A DNA stretch of 61,124 nucleotides from Bacteroidales bacterium (lineage in GTDB: Bacteria > Planctomycetota > Planctomycetia > Gemmatales > Gemmataceae). Below the pieces are notes generated by a model. That model ran no database searches. It was not told the DNA's origin and saw nothing but the letters and a program-made list of their open reading frames with translations. The number at the start of each line of letters is the position of its first letter. Within the stretch, counting starts at the first letter, position 1. The translations under genes and the position numbers were made by a program. This document shows positions 9,601 to 19,207 of the stretch, in pieces. Location of the stretch: contig JAIXLE010000281.1 of assembly GCA_026931725.1 (NCBI GenBank), positions 1 to 61,124 of the forward strand. Reading direction: 5' to 3'.

Positions 9601-10195
9601 CGGAAGGCGTGGCCGTCACCACCGTGGCAGCTGGCGGAGGGGTCGCAACGGGAGGCGTAACGACCGTGGGGGTGGCAACGGGAGGAACGTCCGCCACTGG
9701 GGGCGGAACCGACTCAACGACAGGAGCGGGCGGCGTGGCCGCGGGCGCAACGGGTGCGGGCGTGGCCGCGGGCGCAGCGGGAATGGGGTTTTCCGCGACC
9801 GGAGGCCGTGTGATTTCGGGTTTCGTCGCTTCCACAACGGGCGGTTCGACAACCGTGGGGGGGGCGACGGGCGCAGGGGATACAGGCTTCGTGGGAAGCG
9901 TCTTCGGTTTAGCGGTAAGTGTGGGAATCTTCGCGTCCAACTTGGGAGGGGCGCTCGGCTTCGCCGAGCCGGGAGAGGGGATAGAAGTCGATGCGGGGGC
10001 CGCTTTGGCCGGTCCTTTTTTGGCTCGTGATTTCAGGGCTTCAACCTGATCGGGTTCGAGGACGTTCAGCTGATTTTTGATTCCAGCATACCCGAGTTCT
10101 TTACACAATTCGAGCAACACCTTGGTTTCAAGGTTCAACTCTTTGGCCAGGGCGAACACCCGGACCTTCGCGTCCTTTTCTTTGGTCTGCTGCAA
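6668..10195 (-). CDS. infB: Translation initiation factor IF-2
   Basis: The GTPase core is intact: [10 protein letters not shown] (G1), DTPGHEAF (G3), NKCD (G4) and SA (G5), followed by the beta-barrel and C-terminal domains that bind fMet-tRNA. IF-2 places initiator tRNA on the 30S subunit and promotes subunit joining. I prefer the TTG at 10195 as start, because AAGGAG stands 7 bases upstream and the protein then begins with [20 protein letters not shown], the usual IF2-N motif; an upstream in-frame start at 10234 is possible. The 1175-residue product is long because of a proline/alanine/threonine-rich segment at about residues 70-430 and a glycine/arginine-rich one after it. It lies 118 bases after nusA. 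Confidence 0.95.
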   Translation of the reverse strand: MQQTKEKDAKVRVFALAKELNLETKVLLELCKELGYAGIKNQLNVLEPDQVEALKSRAKKGPAKAAPASTSIPSPGSAKPSAPPKLDAKIPTLTAKPKTLPTKPVSPAPVAPPTVVEPPVVEATKPEITRPPVAENPIPAAPAATPAPVAPAATPPAPVVESVPPPVADVPPVATPTVVTPPVATPPPAATVVTATPSAASETVASEPKPATKPKPVPPVAVPTAPVTAKTPAVVTETEPAAPPVAVVPPSPVITPTAVPDVPPTPVAEIPAPPTAPPPAAMMPPTVSGGRVPPLSGGRPANLNAPARPANLNAPRSTQSPRPAPSAPANPMGSSATPAATRPTGNIPHRPAPHGPNPIRSGQPGGNRPAGSGTPAPTAAGHRGPGGMPPRNAQPRNPSGPPAHGPNPGGTASRPQPPRPPGKNQIRLTPEQIDRLRKLEQQRGQQRVNIQDINRLVTGPAGDKELPPTDAPAGRGTGRPAPARPAPGRTDEPSEDDRRSGGGGGGAKKPGEVAGRDARHAKRQQKGRQHSPATDRGSVIVGPGGRVDMIERNFGSRIKKQRGKQHNQRQTSVITGKVDIAVPITVRTLSEAIGMKVGELILKLKQETNALYTINSNVEFDVAELIATEKQIELVAKKQDTAEDIVLREIEERTKAREEHLVPRPPIVTIMGHVDHGKTSLLDKIRQEFGFQSDVVSSETGGITQVLRAWRVEKDGHPITFLDTPGHEAFTKMRARGANVTDIAVIVVSAADGIMPQTQEAVAHAKAADVDIIVAINKCDLPGAQPEKVKGRLYEMELVPEDMGGEVPVIFTSAVTGQGIGELLDNIALRAEFAELKADPDQPATGTCLEAYQSADEGVMATLLVGNGTIHKGDVLLCGSSFGKVRAMYNDLGQPIESAGPSSPVRVTGLNAVPDADDPFYILDDITTAREIAEKRREIRQEADRVKFSPVSLDKLREANAKSKISELKVILKAEARGSVEAIKKELEKLVHEEVRTRVLHAGIGAITESDVTLALTSPSDTLIVGFNVTSDDAALKLAEQRGVNVREYQIIYNLVDDIKAALEGRLKPVEEVVHLGRAVVRETFKISKVGTIAGCYVTSGVIERNAKVRVIREGTVIYPPAEKVASLENLKRFKDDAKEVRDGFECGMKLAGFDDIKVGDVIEAFKIEIRQRTL

Positions 10196-10313
10196 GCTCG
10201 GCTCCTTCGGGGAGTCTCCCCGACACCTGTCCACCTCACTCGCAGTTGGGGGGCGGGCAAAGTGTAGAACATTCTATAATTCTGTACGGTTTTGAAAAGA
10301 GCGCATCGGACGA

Positions 10314-11837
10314 TCATGCCGATGGTTCCTGATTTTCTTTGGTTACGTCGGTTGTCAGTTCGCCATCTTCGCCGGTTCGCAGTTCTTCGTGAATCAGCGC
10401 CTCCTCGAATCCGGCGGCATCGGTTGGCATTCCCTCATGGTAAGTCGAGACGGGCGGTTGGTGAGGAATTTCGGGTACAGTTGTGATTTCTGGGGAGTTT
10501 GTGGCCTCTTCCTCCTCCTCACCAGAGGACTCTCTTGCATCAGACAGTTCTTCGTTGGGAATGTTCGCGCTGGCGGTTTGTTCCGCGAGGGCGGCGGCCT
10601 CGGCTTGTTCCGCGAGGGCGGCGCGTTCTTCTTCCACGCTGCGGTCCATATGATCCGCATACTCTTCCGCGTAGGCGATCAATTCTTCGGCCTGCTCAAC
10701 CGGCATCTCGACAAATTGCATGAGTTCCGCCGCGTCAATGAAGGTCAATTCATTGTAGGAAAGGAAACCCTCTTCGATCATGGCTTGGACATGTTCTTCC
10801 GTGATGTGCGGCAATTGGCGGAACCAACGCTCCGCGCGTTCCAACGCTTCGGCGAGTTCCTCGTGGGTCATGATTTCCAGATCCATGCCGACGAGTTTGC
10901 TGGCGAGTCGGACGTTCTGCCCACGGCGGCCGATTGCCAGGGAGAGTTGATCTTCGTTGACGAGAACGATGGCCCGTCCCAGGCGTGGGTAGGTGAACAC
11001 ATCCGCGATTTCGGCGGGCTGCAAAGCATTGGGAATCAACACTTGGAGGGAATCATTCCAGCGGACGATGTCGATCCGCTCGCCGTTGAGTTCCTCAATG
11101 ATGTTCTTGATTCGGCTTCCCCGCACACCGACGCAAGCTCCGACACAATCGACTTTTAGGTCAACACTGGAAACCGCAACCTTGGAGCGGTATCCGGCTT
11201 CGCGTGCCACGGCCCGCAGGTCAATGGTGCGATCTTCGACTTCGGGAATTTCTTCCTCGAACAGGGTGCGCACGAAATCCTGATGGGCGCGGCTGAGGAC
11301 GATTTTGACACGATGACCAGTCTTGCGAACCTCAAAAATGACGGCTTTGACCCGCTCGCCGACATGGTGAGTTTCGCCGGGAATCTGCTCACTGCGGGGG
11401 AGCAAGGCTTCGCTCTTCCCGAGAGACACGATGGCCGTGCCCGCATCAATCCGCTGGATGGTCCCGACGACCAGTTCCCCTTTTTTCGCAGTGTATTCGT
11501 TGAAGACGGTATCGGATTCCGCCTCACGAATTTTCTGAATCATGACCTGTTTGGCCGACTGTGCCGCGATTCGGCCCAGTGTCTCCGGGTCGATTTCACT
11601 TTCCCCGTGGCGGGCGACGATGTCTCCGGTAGCCCGGTCGATGTGAACGTAGACACCGGGACCAGCCGATTCTTCCCCATCCACGGGGTGCTGGATGCCG
11701 AAATGGCGTTCTGCGGCCAACTGTATGGCGGATTCGATGCCGTGAAAAATGACATCCCGAGAAATCTTCTTCTCCTCGTGCATCATTTCCACGAGTTTGA
11801 GAACTTCTTTCCCGAGATCTTTTTTGGCCACCGCCAT
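10314..11837 (-). CDS. nusA: Transcription termination/antitermination factor NusA
   Basis: The 507-residue protein shows the NusA order: N-terminal RNA-polymerase-binding domain (KKDLGKEVLKLVEMMHEEK), S1 domain (VVGTIQRIDAGTAIVSLG), then two KH domains with CVGVRGSRIKNIIEELNGE and LAIGRRGQNVRLASKLVG. NusA modulates pausing, termination and rRNA antitermination. The C-terminus beyond residue about 400 is acidic and rich in alanine and glutamate. The ATG start follows AGAGG. It is the first clearly recognised gene of the nusA-infB-DUF503-rbfA operon; rimP, its usual upstream neighbour, is not visible in this window. Confidence 0.95.
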   Translation of the reverse strand: MAVAKKDLGKEVLKLVEMMHEEKKISRDVIFHGIESAIQLAAERHFGIQHPVDGEESAGPGVYVHIDRATGDIVARHGESEIDPETLGRIAAQSAKQVMIQKIREAESDTVFNEYTAKKGELVVGTIQRIDAGTAIVSLGKSEALLPRSEQIPGETHHVGERVKAVIFEVRKTGHRVKIVLSRAHQDFVRTLFEEEIPEVEDRTIDLRAVAREAGYRSKVAVSSVDLKVDCVGACVGVRGSRIKNIIEELNGERIDIVRWNDSLQVLIPNALQPAEIADVFTYPRLGRAIVLVNEDQLSLAIGRRGQNVRLASKLVGMDLEIMTHEELAEALERAERWFRQLPHITEEHVQAMIEEGFLSYNELTFIDAAELMQFVEMPVEQAEELIAYAEEYADHMDRSVEEERAALAEQAEAAALAEQTASANIPNEELSDARESSGEEEEEATNSPEITTVPEIPHQPPVSTYHEGMPTDAAGFEEALIHEELRTGEDGELTTDVTKENQEPSA

Positions 11838-11945
11838 TGCGCAATCCTCTTCGGTTTCCAGCTTCCTGATTCAAACATTCCCTGGGATGTCGCACATCGA
11901 AATCCCGGAGCCGGAAGCGGGGAACAACCTCAACCCGGCATCACT

Positions 11946-12239
11946 TCAAGCAGTCAAACGACAAACACCCATCGTGAGAATGCGGACCACGGAGCGGCGC
12001 GATCTTACCTTTTTTATCCCGAATGACAATACTCCACGAACCGGCTGCTGGGGCAATCGAGCAATCGTCCGGCTGTGCCGAGTGATTGCAGGCGATCTTC
12101 CCCCCAGCATCCCGATGCGATGGTGGAACACCAAAGCGTCGATCGGGTCAAGGGTGACTTTATTGATTGTCGCTTGAGTCCGTCTGATGAGCAAGTGGAG
12201 ATCGCGGCGAAATTCTTTCCGAAACATCGGATCAAGCAT
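11946..12239 (-). CDS. Doubtful small ORF upstream of nusA
   Basis: The 659 bases between nusA and pyrC hold no convincing gene. The best candidate is this 97-codon frame starting MLDPMFRKEFRRDLHLLI, with GGGGA about 10 bases before the ATG, in the position where rimP is often found. It is basic, matches no family I know and does not resemble RimP. Third-position base use is not clearly coding. It could be a lineage-specific gene or chance; the rest of the gap holds a candidate pyrC promoter and otherwise nothing I can identify. Confidence 0.2.
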   Translation of the reverse strand: MLDPMFRKEFRRDLHLLIRRTQATINKVTLDPIDALVFHHRIGMLGGRSPAITRHSRTIARLPQQPVRGVLSFGIKKVRSRRSVVRILTMGVCRLTA

Positions 12240-12407
12240 TGCAATCGGTTCCCCAGAGGAAATCCTGCCACCCTGGCAGTTCCGTTTTCCTGGATTCTCC
12301 ACAGTCGAGGTGGAATGAGCCTGCACCACCTCTCGCGGCGCGAGATGACACAAAAATTAGACAGTACTCGCGTGGTTTGCCGAAACCGCACCAAGAACTT
12401 TCCCAGT

Positions 12408-12437
12408 TTGGCTTCCTGGCCATCGTCTTTCTATAAG
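12408..12437 (+). promoter_or_regulatory. Candidate sigma-70-type promoter for pyrC
   Basis: TTGGCT at 12408-12413 and TATAAG at 12432-12437 are separated by 18 bases, four and five matches to the -35 and -10 consensus. Transcription would begin about 50 bases before the pyrC ATG. This is a visual match only. Confidence 0.35.
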
Positions 12438-12496
12438 AACAGAGTATCCGGGTATGCAGCGTCGCTCCTGGTGACACCGTGCCTACAACATTCAAC

Positions 12497-13780
12497 ATGA
12501 ACACGATTTTGTTACGCAATGGCCGGGTCATCGACCCCGCTCAGAATCTGGATACCGTCACGGATCTGTGGTTGACGCAAGGACGCGTGGCCGGAACGGG
12601 GCCGCAACCCCATCTGGCCGCCGATCGCGTCATCGACTGTACCGGGCTGATCGTCAGCCCCGGCCTGATCGACATGCATGTTCACCTACGGGAGCCGGGC
12701 CGGGAAGAAGACGAAACCATCGCCACGGGCACCGAAGCCGCGGTGAATGGCGGGGTCACTTCGGTGGCGTGTATGCCGAACACCGAACCCGCCATCGACA
12801 CCCAGGCCGCGGCCGAGTTCGTGATCCTCCAGGCCAAACGCGCCGGGAAATGCTGGGTCTTTCCGTGCGGAGCCGTGACGAAGGGCCGCCGACAGGAAGA
12901 ACTGGCGGAAATCGGCGGCCTGGTGGCCGGGGGAGCGGTGGCCTTTACGGATGATGGCAGCCCGGTGGAATCGGCCGAGATTATGCGGCGGGCACTGGAA
13001 TATACGAAGATGTTCAACCGCGCGGTTCTCGTCCATGCCGAAGTACCAGAGTTGACGAAAGGTTGGGTGATGGCGGAAGGGGCCGTCAGTGCCCAACTGG
13101 GCCTGCGTGGGATGCCCGCCGTGGCCGAAGAAATCATGATCTACCGCGACATTGCCTTGGCGGAGTTGACTGGCGGGAAAGTCCACATCCTTCATGTCTC
13201 CTCGGCAGGCGGGGTGGACCTGATTCGCCAAGGACGAGCCCGTGGCGTGAACGTCACCGGGGAGGCGTGCCCTCATCACTTCACGCTGACCGATGAGAAC
13301 CTCCGCAGCTTCGACAGCAACTACAAGATGGCCCCGCCGCTCCGTACCCAACGGGACGTGGACGCGATCCTGGCGGGGTTAAAAGATGGCTCCCTCAGCG
13401 TGTTGGCCACCGACCATGCCCCCCATGCCCCGGAAAAGAAGGCCCGCGAACTCGATCAGGCACCCAATGGCATCATCGGCCTGGAGACATTTTTGCCGAT
13501 CTGCGTGACGCATCTCATTGAACCTGGGCACCTGACTTGGCCGCAGATGCTCGCCAAAATGACGATCAACCCCGCCTCAGTCCTCAACATCGAGCGGGGC
13601 ACCCTCAAGCCGGGAGTCGTCGGCGATGTCACCGTGATCGACCCGGACACGGAGTGGACCATCGACATCTCGAAATTCAAAACCAAAAGCCGCAACAGCC
13701 CCTACCACGGCAAACGTGTCAAGGGCCGCGCCGTCGTCACGATTGTCGGTGGCGACGTGAAGAAGTGCGAACTGGGATAA
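12497..13780 (+). CDS. pyrC: Dihydroorotase, type I
   Basis: The enzyme cyclises N-carbamoyl-aspartate to dihydroorotate in pyrimidine synthesis. Visible metal-site motifs are DMHVHLREPG (the HxH pair), HAEV and HILHVSSAGG with further histidines, and the aspartate in ATDHAPHAP. The start of the protein, ILLRNGRVIDPAQNLD, is typical of the type I class that can pair with aspartate carbamoyltransferase. I chose the ATG at 12497; a GTG six codons earlier (12479) is in frame. The length of 427 residues is normal. No other pyr gene lies next to it, and a hairpin follows the stop. Confidence 0.95.
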   Translation: MNTILLRNGRVIDPAQNLDTVTDLWLTQGRVAGTGPQPHLAADRVIDCTGLIVSPGLIDMHVHLREPGREEDETIATGTEAAVNGGVTSVACMPNTEPAIDTQAAAEFVILQAKRAGKCWVFPCGAVTKGRRQEELAEIGGLVAGGAVAFTDDGSPVESAEIMRRALEYTKMFNRAVLVHAEVPELTKGWVMAEGAVSAQLGLRGMPAVAEEIMIYRDIALAELTGGKVHILHVSSAGGVDLIRQGRARGVNVTGEACPHHFTLTDENLRSFDSNYKMAPPLRTQRDVDAILAGLKDGSLSVLATDHAPHAPEKKARELDQAPNGIIGLETFLPICVTHLIEPGHLTWPQMLAKMTINPASVLNIERGTLKPGVVGDVTVIDPDTEWTIDISKFKTKSRNSPYHGKRVKGRAVVTIVGGDVKKCELG

Positions 13781-13827
13781 CACCGGCAATTTCCGGCCAA
13801 GACAAGCATCGCAAGCGGTCGCCAACC

Positions 13828-13870
13828 CATCACCTGACGGGGTCTTACTACGCCCCCACATCAGGTGATG
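13828..13870 (+). terminator. Strong hairpin after pyrC
   Basis: CATCACCTGA at 13828-13837 pairs perfectly with TCAGGTGATG at 13861-13870, and the interior can add GGGG/CCCC pairs. It lies between pyrC and tetR. It lacks a clean T-run after the stem, so it may be a factor-dependent terminator or a binding site for the downstream TetR protein. Confidence 0.5.
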
Positions 13871-13924
13871 TTCGATTTGATCTCGACACAAACCCAAAAC
13901 CTGAGTAGAACTCCAATTATCTGA

Positions 13925-13936
13925 CGGACGGGTCCG
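13925..13936. promoter_or_regulatory. Candidate TetR operator
   Basis: The palindrome CGGAC-GG-GTCCG lies 20 bases before the tetR start codon. Local repressors of RND pumps usually bind a palindrome overlapping their own promoter, so this is a reasonable operator candidate. Binding is inferred. Confidence 0.35.
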
Positions 13937-13956
13937 ATAAATAATTGGGGCTCGGC

Positions 13957-14637
13957 ATGGCAACGGAATCCTCTCGTAAACCTGGTCGACCCAAAGACCC
14001 AGAACTGGAAGCCCGCAGGCGCACGGAGATTCTGACCGTTGCCGCACGGGTCTTCGCCCAATCCGGGTTCGCGGCTACGGATGTCCAAATCATCGCGGAT
14101 CGCGTGGGGGTCGGAAAAGGGACCATCTACCGCTACTTTCCCAGTAAAGATGCCCTGTTCCTGGCCGCGGTTGAACATGGGCTGACGGAACTCTCCTCGG
14201 ACATGGACGCGGCTTTAGCGGATCGGACCTGCGACCCACTGGGACAACTCGAAACGGCAATTCGGACCTATTTGCGCTTCTTTCGCCGCCGCCCAGAAAT
14301 GGCCGAATTGTTCATCCAGGAACGAGCCGCGTTCCTTCAACATCACCGGCCGCTGTACTTCACAGTCAAAGAAGGGGACGAAAAAGAGTGTCAACATCGG
14401 GAACTCTTTCAACGTCTCCATGAGGGCGGATACATCCGGGACATCCCCCAGGAACGGTTCTTCGCCGTCGTGGGCGATCTGCTCTACGGCACCATACTGA
14501 CCAATCTTCTCACGGGGCGGCCAGCCGACCCGGACACCCAGGTTGCGGACATTTTGGACATCGTCTTAAACGGTGTCCTCGCCACTGGTCCCCCGCAACG
14601 ATCAAGGCGAATCGACTCAAGCGGAGCCAAACAATGA
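13957..14637 (+). CDS. TetR family transcriptional regulator
   Basis: The 226-residue protein begins with a basic arm (SSRKPGRPKDPELEARRRTE) followed by the TetR helix-turn-helix: ILTVAARVFAQSGFAATDVQ, IADRVGVGKGTIYRYFPSK. The rest is helical and would bind an effector. Its stop codon overlaps the start of the membrane fusion protein gene (ATGA at 14634-14637), so the two are translationally coupled, and it most likely represses the efflux operon it heads. I chose the ATG at 13957; a TTG four codons earlier is in frame. Confidence 0.9.
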   Translation: MATESSRKPGRPKDPELEARRRTEILTVAARVFAQSGFAATDVQIIADRVGVGKGTIYRYFPSKDALFLAAVEHGLTELSSDMDAALADRTCDPLGQLETAIRTYLRFFRRRPEMAELFIQERAAFLQHHRPLYFTVKEGDEKECQHRELFQRLHEGGYIRDIPQERFFAVVGDLLYGTILTNLLTGRPADPDTQVADILDIVLNGVLATGPPQRSRRIDSSGAKQ

Positions 14638-15896
14638 GACGATGTGCGATCATCAGTCTTGCCGGGTTCATCCTGGCATCTCTGGGATGCGGACACAGCG
14701 CCAAACCAGAGGACACGTCCGCGAAAGAGATCCCATTACCGACGATTACCGTAACCACGGTTCCGCTACAAACGCGGTCGGTCCAACGTACCGTCACAGC
14801 CGTCGGCACCTTTCGCGGGTACGATGAGGTCACGCTGTCCCCGAAAGTGGATGGGGTCATCAACACAGTCCATGTTGATGTTGGGGACATGGCCATACCG
14901 GGTGCGGTCCTGCTGACGATTGATCCCACGGATTGTGAACTCGCCGTCTGGGAGGCCCATCGGGCACTGGATGCCGAGTTGGCCCGCCTCGGAATTCCTG
15001 ATTTGCCGGACACGCAAGTCAACGTCGATCAGGTGTCCACAGTCGTCAAAGCCCGCGTGTCACTCGATAACGCCACCAAGCGGTTTGCCATGCGCCGGGG
15101 ACTGTTCGACCGGCAAGTATTGGCCAAGGAAGAGTATGACCTGGCGGAGACAGATTACAAACTGGCTGAGGCGACCTACCGAGATGCCGTGACCCAGGCC
15201 CGCGCGGTACTGGCCCAGGCCCGCTTACGGAAGGCCGTCCTCGATACGGCGACCCAACGGTTGCGAGACTGCCAGTTGCGTGTCCCCGAGCCGCCAGGGT
15301 TTGGGGCATGGGCCGCAGTGGTCGGGCCAGGATTCGTGCCAGTACGCTACGCCGTCGCCAAGCGACTCGTCAGCGAAGGGCAGCGTGTCATCAGTATGCC
15401 CGTCACGGATGCCTTTCGATTGGTCATCACCCATGCCCTGAAATTGCGAGTGGATGTCCCCGAGCGATTTGTCAGCGCCGTCCGATTGGGACAAACGGTG
15501 GACATCCGAGTCGAAGCGCATCCTCAAGAGACATTCCGAGGGCAGGTGACACGAATTAGCCCAACGGTGGATGTCCAGAATCGGACATTCCAAGTGGAAA
15601 TCGCTGTCCCCAATCTGGATGGCCGCTTGCGGGTCGGTGGCTTCGCGCATGCCGCAATTCGGACACGGATGGATGCTGCCGTTCCGGTGGTCCCACCTTC
15701 CGCCCTTATCACCTTTGCTGGCGTGACCAAGCTGTTTGTGATCGCAGACGGCAAAGCAAAACCCATCGAAGTGGCGACCGGCACCCAGGATCGGGATTGG
15801 ATCGAAATTGTGACCCCGCTGCCGCCCGATGCCCGGATCATCACCAGTGGACATACACAACTGGTCGCAGGCTCTCCGGTGCAAATTCGGGATTGA
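14634..15896 (+). CDS. RND efflux periplasmic adaptor (membrane fusion) lipoprotein
   Basis: The signal sequence ends in a lipobox (LASLGC), so the 420-residue protein should be lipid-anchored in the inner membrane. The order is typical for HlyD/AcrA-type adaptors: first half of the lipoyl domain (VTLSPKVDGVINTVHVDVGD), a helical hairpin (about residues 95-205, alanine/glutamine-rich), the second lipoyl half, and a beta-barrel region with VDIRVEAHPQETFRGQVTRI. It would link the inner-membrane pump encoded next to an outer-membrane channel. No TolC-like channel gene is present in this operon. Confidence 0.9.
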   Translation: MRRCAIISLAGFILASLGCGHSAKPEDTSAKEIPLPTITVTTVPLQTRSVQRTVTAVGTFRGYDEVTLSPKVDGVINTVHVDVGDMAIPGAVLLTIDPTDCELAVWEAHRALDAELARLGIPDLPDTQVNVDQVSTVVKARVSLDNATKRFAMRRGLFDRQVLAKEEYDLAETDYKLAEATYRDAVTQARAVLAQARLRKAVLDTATQRLRDCQLRVPEPPGFGAWAAVVGPGFVPVRYAVAKRLVSEGQRVISMPVTDAFRLVITHALKLRVDVPERFVSAVRLGQTVDIRVEAHPQETFRGQVTRISPTVDVQNRTFQVEIAVPNLDGRLRVGGFAHAAIRTRMDAAVPVVPPSALITFAGVTKLFVIADGKAKPIEVATGTQDRDWIEIVTPLPPDARIITSGHTQLVAGSPVQIRD

Positions 15897-15940
15897 AGCC
15901 GTGCCCATCACGCACAACAAAACACTCAATCGGGGATGTC

Positions 15941-18900
15941 ATGTCAATTTGGGACATTTGCATACGGCGACCGATCTTCACCCTGATGCTCGTCCTCGGG
16001 CCGATCGTACTGGGGTTGGCCTCATATGCTCGGCTCGGCGTAGAACTGTTCCCCAACGTCGATGTGCCGGTCGTCGTGGTCACGACCACATTGCGTGGGG
16101 CCAGTGTTGAGGAGATGGAATCATCGGTCACGAAACCTGTCGAAGAGGTCGTCAACTCGGTGTCCGGGATTGATGAGTTGCGATCGACCACGAAGGAAGG
16201 GTTGTCCCAGCTGGTCGTGGGATTCGTGCTGGAAAAAGATGGGGACATTGCCGCCCAGGAAGTCCGGGACAAGGTTTCGACGCTGCTGCCCCAACTTCCC
16301 GTGGGGACCGATCCACCCGTGGTCGAGAAGTTCAACCTGGATGCGACCCCGGTCGTGACGCTCGCTGTGTCCGGGCCACGCCCTGTCCGCGAGATCACGG
16401 AGATTGCGAAGAAACTCATCAAGGAAGACCTGGAGGCGGTCCACGGTGTCGGGGCCGTGGTCCTGGTGGGAGGGCAGACCCGCGCCATCAATGTCACCCT
16501 CGACCCAGAAAAGTTGCGAGCCCGCGAACTGTCCGTGGATGATGTCCGCTTGGCCCTCGCTCGGCAAAACCTGGAACTGCCCGGCGGCAAGGTCGATTCT
16601 GGTGCCCGAGAAGAAGGACTCCGCACGGTCGGCCGCATCCGCCATGTCAAGGATTTTGAAGACCTCATCGTCGCGGATCGGAACAGTTATCCAATCCGCA
16701 TTGAGGACATTGGGACCGTCTCGGACAGCATCGAGGAACCGCGAGGGCTGAGCCGATTGGACGGGAACGCGGCGGTGAGTCTCATCATTCAAAAGAAGTC
16801 CGGCGGCAACACCGTCGCTGTCGCCGAGGCCGTGAAAGCACGCCTGGAACAGATCAAACCTTCGCTTCCCGTGGACATTCGGATTGAGGTCATCCGGGAC
16901 CAATCCAAGTTCATTACCGGGTCCATCGAAGAGGTCAAATTCCACCTGCTACTCGCCGCGGTGCTGGTCAGCTGTGTCCTACTCATGTTCATCCGAGACT
17001 GGCGTACCACCGTGATTGCGGCGTTGGCCGTCCCGACGAGTATTATCGGCACTTTCGCGCTCATGGACCTTATGGGCTTCACGCTGAACAATATGACCCT
17101 ATTAGGGTTAGTATTGGCAGTCGGAATTGTGATTGATGATGCGGTCGTAGTCTTGGAGAACGTATTCCGGCACATGGAAGAATATGGACGGACACCGTGG
17201 GAAGCCGCGTCCGTGGCAACCCACGAAATCGCCTTGGCGGTACTCGCTACGACGATGTCCCTGGCTGTGATTTTCGCGCCGATCGCGTTCATGTCCGGTC
17301 AGGTTGGCCGCTTCTTCAATAGTTTCGGCTGGGTTGTTGGCTTCTCGATCATCCTCAGTATGATGGTGAGTTTTACCCTGACTCCGATGCTGTGCGCCCA
17401 TTTTTTGCGTCCTCTCAAGCACTCGGCCCATGACACCCAGCGGGGTTTTTGGGGTTGGGTCACGCGGCGTTACGTTGGCCTATTGTCCTGGTGCCTCGGT
17501 GGCCGTTGGGGTTGGCGGCGTGGATTGGTCCTCGCGGGGGCGCTGTTCTGCTTTCTGAGTACCCCAGTCCTCTTTGTCCTCGTGGGGACAGACTTCGTCC
17601 CCAAAGATGACCAAAGTGAATTTGAAGTGTCGATGACACTGCCCCCCGGCTACACGCTGGAACGAGCCAGCACGGCTTGCCAGGAACTCGAAGAGAAGCT
17701 GTCCCAAGTTCGGGGCGTCACCCATGTCTTCACGACGATCGGTGAGACATCCGGCAAGTCCGCGAAAGGACAGGGGGATGTCACCAAGGTCATGATCTAT
17801 TGCCGGATGGTGGACCTCACTTTGCGGGACTTTCACCAGCGGGACGCGATGGCCGATGCGCGGGTGCTGCTGGCGGACTACCCCGATTACCGAGCAACCG
17901 TGCAGGAAGTGCCCGCGTTCTCTTCCAGCGCGTTCAAAAATGTCCAATTGGAATTGAGTCTACGCGGCCCGGATATGGACCAACTCAACGCATTTGCCAG
18001 CAAGACGGTCGAATGGATGCGGCGTGACCCCATGTTTACGGACATCGACACCAATGCCGCGGCACGGAACCCGGAGTTGCAAGTCCACATCGACCGGGAC
18101 CGTGCGGCGGACCTGGGGGCGGATGTGCGGGCGATTGCGTCCACACTCAATGTCCTGGTCGGCGGTGAGCCTGTCACCAAATTCAAAGAAGGGGCGGACC
18201 AGTACGATGTCTGGTTGCGGGCCGATTTGCCGAGCCGGGATCGCCCTCAGGCCATTGGGTCATTGACAGTGCCCACGACCTCGGGTCGACTCGTCGAACT
18301 GCGGTCCCTCGCCACGTTGGAACCTGCTCGCGGGCCGACGACGATTGAACGCTATAACCGCCAACGGACAGTGTCCGTCACTTGTAATCTCGCCCCAGGA
18401 ATCGCATTAGGAAATGCATTGCCTATCGTCGATGCATTTGTGCAAAAACTCCAGATGCCGCCGGAGTATCGCTATGAATTCCTGGGCGAAGCCAAGTTAA
18501 TGCGGGACTCCAACAGCAACTTTGCCGTGGCGTTTTTGCTGGCATTCGTGTTCATGTACATGATCCTGGCCGCGCAGTTTGAGTCACTGGTTCACCCTGT
18601 TACGATTCTGCTGGCCATCCCCTTGACGTTGCCGTTCGCGCTGTTGTCTTTGTTGTTGTTACGGACCCCGCTCGACGTGTATGCCATGATCGGATTGTTC
18701 ATGCTGTTCGGCATTGTAAAGAAGAACGGTATTTTGCAGGTCGACTACACCAACGTACTCCGGGAGCGTGGGTTGTCGGTGCGGGAGGCGATTTTGAAGG
18801 CGAACGAGGCCCGTCTGCGTCCCATTCTGATGACCACAATCATGCTTGTGGCCGCGATGATCCCGATTGCGACGGGCCAGGGGCCAGGGGCCGGGGCGCG

Positions 18901-19156
18901 GGCCAGCATGGCCAAGGTCATCCTGGGCGGGCAACTGCTCTCTCTGCTGTTGTCCCTTCTAGTGACCCCCGTTGCTTATTCCGTTTGGGACGATCTGAGT
19001 GGACTTGTTCGCCGATTCCTGACCTGGGTGCGGCGGGGGCATCCAGCGGAGGAACCGATTCTCGTCAGCACGGACACCTTGATGGAAGTCCCACTCGTAC
19101 GAGCCGAGACATCGGAATCGGAATGGGTCGTGCAGACGGGCAACCGTGCCGGATGA
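15941..19156 (+). CDS. RND family efflux transporter (AcrB/MdtB-type)
   Basis: A 1071-residue inner-membrane pump. The start MSIWDICIRRPIFTLM is typical, and the ATG is 44 bases after the adaptor stop. The proton-relay aspartate pair is present in VGIVIDDAVVVLENV, and the matching lysine in MLFGIVKKNGILQVDYTN. Two halves, each with a large periplasmic loop and about six membrane helices, can be followed. This class exports drugs, dyes or other hydrophobic compounds using proton flow; the substrate cannot be read from sequence. With tetR and the adaptor it forms one operon that ends in a hairpin at 19208. Confidence 0.95.
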   Translation: MSIWDICIRRPIFTLMLVLGPIVLGLASYARLGVELFPNVDVPVVVVTTTLRGASVEEMESSVTKPVEEVVNSVSGIDELRSTTKEGLSQLVVGFVLEKDGDIAAQEVRDKVSTLLPQLPVGTDPPVVEKFNLDATPVVTLAVSGPRPVREITEIAKKLIKEDLEAVHGVGAVVLVGGQTRAINVTLDPEKLRARELSVDDVRLALARQNLELPGGKVDSGAREEGLRTVGRIRHVKDFEDLIVADRNSYPIRIEDIGTVSDSIEEPRGLSRLDGNAAVSLIIQKKSGGNTVAVAEAVKARLEQIKPSLPVDIRIEVIRDQSKFITGSIEEVKFHLLLAAVLVSCVLLMFIRDWRTTVIAALAVPTSIIGTFALMDLMGFTLNNMTLLGLVLAVGIVIDDAVVVLENVFRHMEEYGRTPWEAASVATHEIALAVLATTMSLAVIFAPIAFMSGQVGRFFNSFGWVVGFSIILSMMVSFTLTPMLCAHFLRPLKHSAHDTQRGFWGWVTRRYVGLLSWCLGGRWGWRRGLVLAGALFCFLSTPVLFVLVGTDFVPKDDQSEFEVSMTLPPGYTLERASTACQELEEKLSQVRGVTHVFTTIGETSGKSAKGQGDVTKVMIYCRMVDLTLRDFHQRDAMADARVLLADYPDYRATVQEVPAFSSSAFKNVQLELSLRGPDMDQLNAFASKTVEWMRRDPMFTDIDTNAAARNPELQVHIDRDRAADLGADVRAIASTLNVLVGGEPVTKFKEGADQYDVWLRADLPSRDRPQAIGSLTVPTTSGRLVELRSLATLEPARGPTTIERYNRQRTVSVTCNLAPGIALGNALPIVDAFVQKLQMPPEYRYEFLGEAKLMRDSNSNFAVAFLLAFVFMYMILAAQFESLVHPVTILLAIPLTLPFALLSLLLLRTPLDVYAMIGLFMLFGIVKKNGILQVDYTNVLRERGLSVREAILKANEARLRPILMTTIMLVAAMIPIATGQGPGAGARASMAKVILGGQLLSLLLSLLVTPVAYSVWDDLSGLVRRFLTWVRRGHPAEEPILVSTDTLMEVPLVRAETSESEWVVQTGNRAG

Positions 19157-19207
19157 GCGTGACCGATTTGCAGATGGGACATGCACTGTCGATTGGCCGA
19201 AACACAG

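Noticed and set aside
9096..10049. A glycine/threonine-rich, collagen-like plus-strand frame
   Set aside because: It is the mirror of the proline/alanine-rich segment of IF-2 and has no start signal.
16121..16945. Long minus-strand frames inside the RND pump gene
   Set aside because: Shadow frames of a strongly conserved transporter; no ribosome sites and no family features.
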